This document shows positions 6,869-8,936 of a stretch of DNA of 8,936 bases, piece after piece (positions within the stretch are counted from its first letter, which is position 1; each line of letters starts with the position of its first letter). The stretch lies in contig JALOKO010000115.1 of assembly GCA_025456495.1 (NCBI GenBank), forward strand, positions 1 through 8,936, written 5' to 3'. The notes below the pieces were generated by a model that saw nothing but the letters and a program-made list of their open reading frames with translations, was not told where the DNA came from and did no database searches. The stretch comes from Bryobacterales bacterium (GTDB taxonomy: Bacteria > Acidobacteriota > Terriglobia > Bryobacterales > Bryobacteraceae). Both the position numbers and the translations under genes were made by a program.

Positions 6869-7561
6869 CTAGAAATGGCGGCGCAATTCGGTGAATGCGC
6901 TGAGTTCCAGCAGCTTGCCCTTGCCTGGAATGAGGGGCTCTTCTTCCAGATGCCAGTTCCGGGGGTGTGGGATGTACGCTGCGTTCATGCCGATGGCAAG
7001 CGGAGGATTGATGTCGCTCTTGGGGGAGTTGCCCACCATCCAGGACTCCTCCTTCCGGGCGCCGCGACGTTCCAAAAGCGCGTGGTAAGCGGATTCGTCC
7101 TTTTCCTTCACCACCACCACCTCTTCAAAGAAATCCTCCAAGCCAGAGGCGCGCACTTTGCCGCGCTGCTCAGCCGGATCTCCCTTGGTGAAGAGCGTCA
7201 GGTGGTAGCGGGGTTGCAGATATGCCAACGTTTGCTGCACACCGTCGATCATCACCAGGGGCTGGGCCATAATGTCCAGGGCGATATCCATGACGGTTTC
7301 CAGATCGGCATCTGTCCAGGAACGTTCACACAGGGCGGCGAAGCATTCCTGCATGTTTCGCCCGAACTGCCGTGCGCCATAGCCGTGACGAACGCGATTG
7401 ACATGCTCAATCTCATCCAGCCGCCGGCGAACCGTCGGCATGTCCAGGGCGCTGTGATTCAGGAAAGCGGCGAAACGCTGAAAGGCCTGCTCAAAGTAGA
7501 CGTTGTTTTCCCAAAGAGTGTCATCGGCATCAATGATGAGGTGACGGTAACCGTTCTTCAT
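6869..7561 (-). CDS. HAD-superfamily hydrolase
   Basis: This 230-residue haloacid-dehalogenase-type hydrolase is probably a phosphatase acting on a small phosphorylated metabolite. Motif I is DADDTLW (nucleophile Asp11, acid/base Asp13). Motif II is Thr125 in LFTKG, motif III is the Lys in VVKEKDES (Lys152 or Lys154), and motif IV is GNSPKSDINP (Asp183). Residues of about 18-110 form a helical C1 cap, as in YjjG-like or phosphoglycolate-phosphatase-like members. The substrate cannot be told from sequence. The start at 7561 gives motif I at the usual distance from the N-terminus; no clear Shine-Dalgarno is seen. It lies 24 bp from each neighbour in the cluster (LON-domain gene upstream, PHP gene downstream), which suggests cotranscription. 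Confidence 0.93.
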   Translation of the reverse strand: MKNGYRHLIIDADDTLWENNVYFEQAFQRFAAFLNHSALDMPTVRRRLDEIEHVNRVRHGYGARQFGRNMQECFAALCERSWTDADLETVMDIALDIMAQPLVMIDGVQQTLAYLQPRYHLTLFTKGDPAEQRGKVRASGLEDFFEEVVVVKEKDESAYHALLERRGARKEESWMVGNSPKSDINPPLAIGMNAAYIPHPRNWHLEEEPLIPGKGKLLELSAFTELRRHF

Positions 7562-7585
7562 GGCGGGTATTGGCTGGGAGGGCGC

Positions 7586-8245
7586 TTAGGGGATTGACTG
7601 TCCGTCGTCCTCTTGGGTAAGCGCGGACTTTGCGTGCCCGTTGGTGGGGGCCAGACGCCGGGCCTGTGCAATTTGGGCCTGGCGTGACTCAAAGGTCTGG
7701 AAGTAAGTAAGCAGGTGGCGCAGTCGCTCCTCCTCCACGCGCATCTGCAGCAACACCTGGCGCAGGTTGGCGTCGCCGACGGTCTGGCCCAGTTGAAAGC
7801 TCAGCAGCGGGTCCTCCATGTCCAGTTCCGGGATGGGACCTTCCGCCACCCTGCGGGCGAGGGCGCGCCAGGCATCCACCACGCGTTCGCGGAGGGCGGG
7901 GAGTTCGGGCGAGTCCTCGGGAGACTGGTCGTCAAAGAATTCCACGGTGGCGCGCAGATAGCTCTTGTCCTCGTTCAGTTCCACAACCTCAAAGCGGCGA
8001 CTGCCACGACACAGGATATCCATGCGGCCATCGGGAAACCGCTCCAGCACCTTCTCCACAAAGACGGCGCAGCCAATGTTAGCGATGCCCTGCTCCTGCG
8101 CCAGGATAATCCCGAACTCGGTCTGCTGCTGGACGGCGATGCCTACCATCTCCTGATAGCGTTCTTCAAAGATGTGCAAGGGCAGCGCAGCGCCAGGAAG
8201 CGCAACCAGATTCAGGGGAAAGAGCGGGAGCAGATCCACCGGCAT
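7586..8245 (-). CDS. LON peptidase substrate-binding-domain protein
   Basis: This 219-residue protein corresponds to the N-terminal substrate-binding domain of Lon protease (LON_substr_bdg) without the ATPase or protease parts. The opening LPLFPLNLVALPGAALPLHIFEERY is diagnostic in style, and GIILAQ, IGCAVFVEKV and DILCRGSRRFEV follow the family pattern. A helical C-terminal half (about 120-205) ends in a polar tail. Such stand-alone proteins are common and poorly understood; roles as adaptors or chaperone-like factors are proposed, and none is shown here. There is no signal peptide, so it is cytoplasmic. The ATG at 8245 is preceded very closely by AGAGGT. It is the first gene of the minus-strand cluster and is divergent from the SDR gene. 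Confidence 0.92.
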   Translation of the reverse strand: MPVDLLPLFPLNLVALPGAALPLHIFEERYQEMVGIAVQQQTEFGIILAQEQGIANIGCAVFVEKVLERFPDGRMDILCRGSRRFEVVELNEDKSYLRATVEFFDDQSPEDSPELPALRERVVDAWRALARRVAEGPIPELDMEDPLLSFQLGQTVGDANLRQVLLQMRVEEERLRHLLTYFQTFESRQAQIAQARRLAPTNGHAKSALTQEDDGQSIP

Positions 8246-8311
8246 ACCTCTATTATTGAATGAAGCGCCCGGGCTGCCGGGTTCAGCGTAAGACTTCGGG
8301 GGATTTCTGAT
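8246..8311. promoter_or_regulatory. Divergent intergenic region with AT-rich patch and GC hairpin
   Basis: The 66-bp gap must carry the promoter of the LON-led cluster, or an upstream part of it, and possibly that of the SDR gene. An AT-rich patch at 8251-8257 reads TATTAT on the plus strand and AATAAT on the minus strand, each one mismatch from a -10 hexamer; no good -35 partner is visible for either. CCCGG-GCTG-CCGGG at 8268-8281 is a perfect 5-bp hairpin with a tetraloop. GGGGGA at about 8298-8303 is the likely ribosome binding site of the SDR gene. Confidence 0.3.
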
Positions 8312-8936
8312 ATGGAATTACACGACCGGGTGGCGCTGGTCACGGGGGCGTCCCAGGGAATTGGCGCCGCGCTGGCCGGGCAATTGCGCAAGGCCGGATG
8401 TCGGGTGGTGCGCTGCGCGCGGAACGAGGACGCGCTGCGTGCGTTGGCTGGTCCCGACGAACTGGTGGTGGCCGGCGACTTGCTGGACGGCCGATTTCGC
8501 GAGCACCTGATGCGAAGTATTCTGGAGCGCTTCGGACGGCTGGACATCCTGGTGAACAACGCCGGCGTGGGACATTACCGGAACTCGATTGAAGCCGACA
8601 GTGACGAGATTCGCGCGCTGTGGGAATTGAACTTCTTCGTGCCCCTGGAACTGGCTCGTCTGGCGGTTCCGCGCATGCTGGCGCAGCCTCGTCTTCCGGA
8701 TGCCCGCGAACAGGGCATGGTGGTGAACGTCTCGTCGATTGCCGGCAAGGTAACACTCCCCTGGTTCACAATGTATTCCGCGTCCAAGTTCGCCCTTTGC
8801 AGTTGGACCGAGGGGTTGCGCATGGAGTATCTTGGCCGTGGCATTCGCAGCCTGGCGGTATGCCCAGGGTATGTGAAGACAAGCTTTCAGGCGAACGTGC
8901 TGTCGGGCGCGCCGCCGGACCCGCTGGCGCAATCAA
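8312..8936 (+). CDS. Short-chain dehydrogenase/reductase (SDR), truncated by window end
   Basis: The reading frame from ATG at 8312 stays open for 208 codons to the window edge, so only the 3' end is missing, probably 40-70 residues for a classical SDR. The NAD(P) fold is clear: TGASQGIG (11-18), NNAG (82-85), and the catalytic set Asn107, Ser142 in NVSSIAG, Tyr155 and Lys159 in YSASK, then CPGYVKTSF. Arg37 at the end of the second strand (CARN) suggests NADP(H) preference, an inference. The substrate is unknown. The start is supported by a GGGGGA purine run about eight bases upstream and by the N-terminus MELHDRVALVTG, which is normal for the family. It is divergent from the LON-domain gene. 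Confidence 0.93.
   Translation, partial: MELHDRVALVTGASQGIGAALAGQLRKAGCRVVRCARNEDALRALAGPDELVVAGDLLDGRFREHLMRSILERFGRLDILVNNAGVGHYRNSIEADSDEIRALWELNFFVPLELARLAVPRMLAQPRLPDAREQGMVVNVSSIAGKVTLPWFTMYSASKFALCSWTEGLRMEYLGRGIRSLAVCPGYVKTSFQANVLSGAPPDPLAQS

Noticed and set aside
8318..8932. Minus-strand open frame of 204 codons opposite the SDR gene
   Set aside because: The plus strand carries all SDR motifs, so this is a mirror frame.
1..8936. CRISPR arrays, insertion sequences, tRNA genes or attachment sites
   Set aside because: No regularly spaced repeats, transposase or integrase motifs, long terminal inverted repeats or tRNA-like cloverleaf sequences were seen on either strand.

Overview
The window is GC-rich (roughly 60%) and gene-dense. 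It looks like an ordinary chromosomal stretch, not a mobile or phage region: I found no tRNA or rRNA gene, transposase, integrase, CRISPR array or long repeat. The gene content fits a Gram-negative-type cell with a periplasm (a lipoprotein amidohydrolase, and a CcmH-type protein with a signal peptide and a tail anchor). MutL keeps the endonuclease motif of bacteria that lack MutH. The CcmH variant, with adjacent cysteines in a 'PCCW' motif, together with the overall protein style, makes me think of Acidobacteriota of the Solibacter/Bryobacter kind. That assignment is an inference from memory of family style, not from a search.

Layout, left to right. (1) 107-1255 (+): a protein with an N-terminal peptidoglycan-binding domain, a Gly/Pro linker and an alpha-helical, glycine-zipper-like C-terminal region of unknown function. 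It has no signal peptide and is the least ordinary gene here. (2) 1266-3011 (-): a predicted lipoprotein of the YtcJ-like amidohydrolase family, convergent with gene 1 and only 10 bp from it. (3) A divergent intergenic region holding a perfect 6-bp dyad and three spaced GACC repeats. (4) 3205-3603 (+): a CcmH/NrfF-family cytochrome c maturation protein with a CC motif. (5) 3705-8245 (-): a four-gene co-directional cluster, transcribed as LON-domain protein, HAD hydrolase, PHP phosphoesterase and then mutL, with gaps of 24, 24 and 74 bp. (6) 8312 to the window end (+): a short-chain dehydrogenase/reductase, truncated by the window edge and divergent from the LON gene across 66 bp.

The cluster in (5) is probably one transcription unit. 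It pairs DNA mismatch repair (MutL) with a nucleotide/RNA-end phosphatase (PHP family), a HAD phosphatase and a LON substrate-binding-domain protein. A shared pathway is not shown by the sequence; shared transcription is the safer reading. The other genes look like independent units.

I did not find a convincing new multi-gene system. The best lead is gene 1, followed by the orphan CC-type CcmH.
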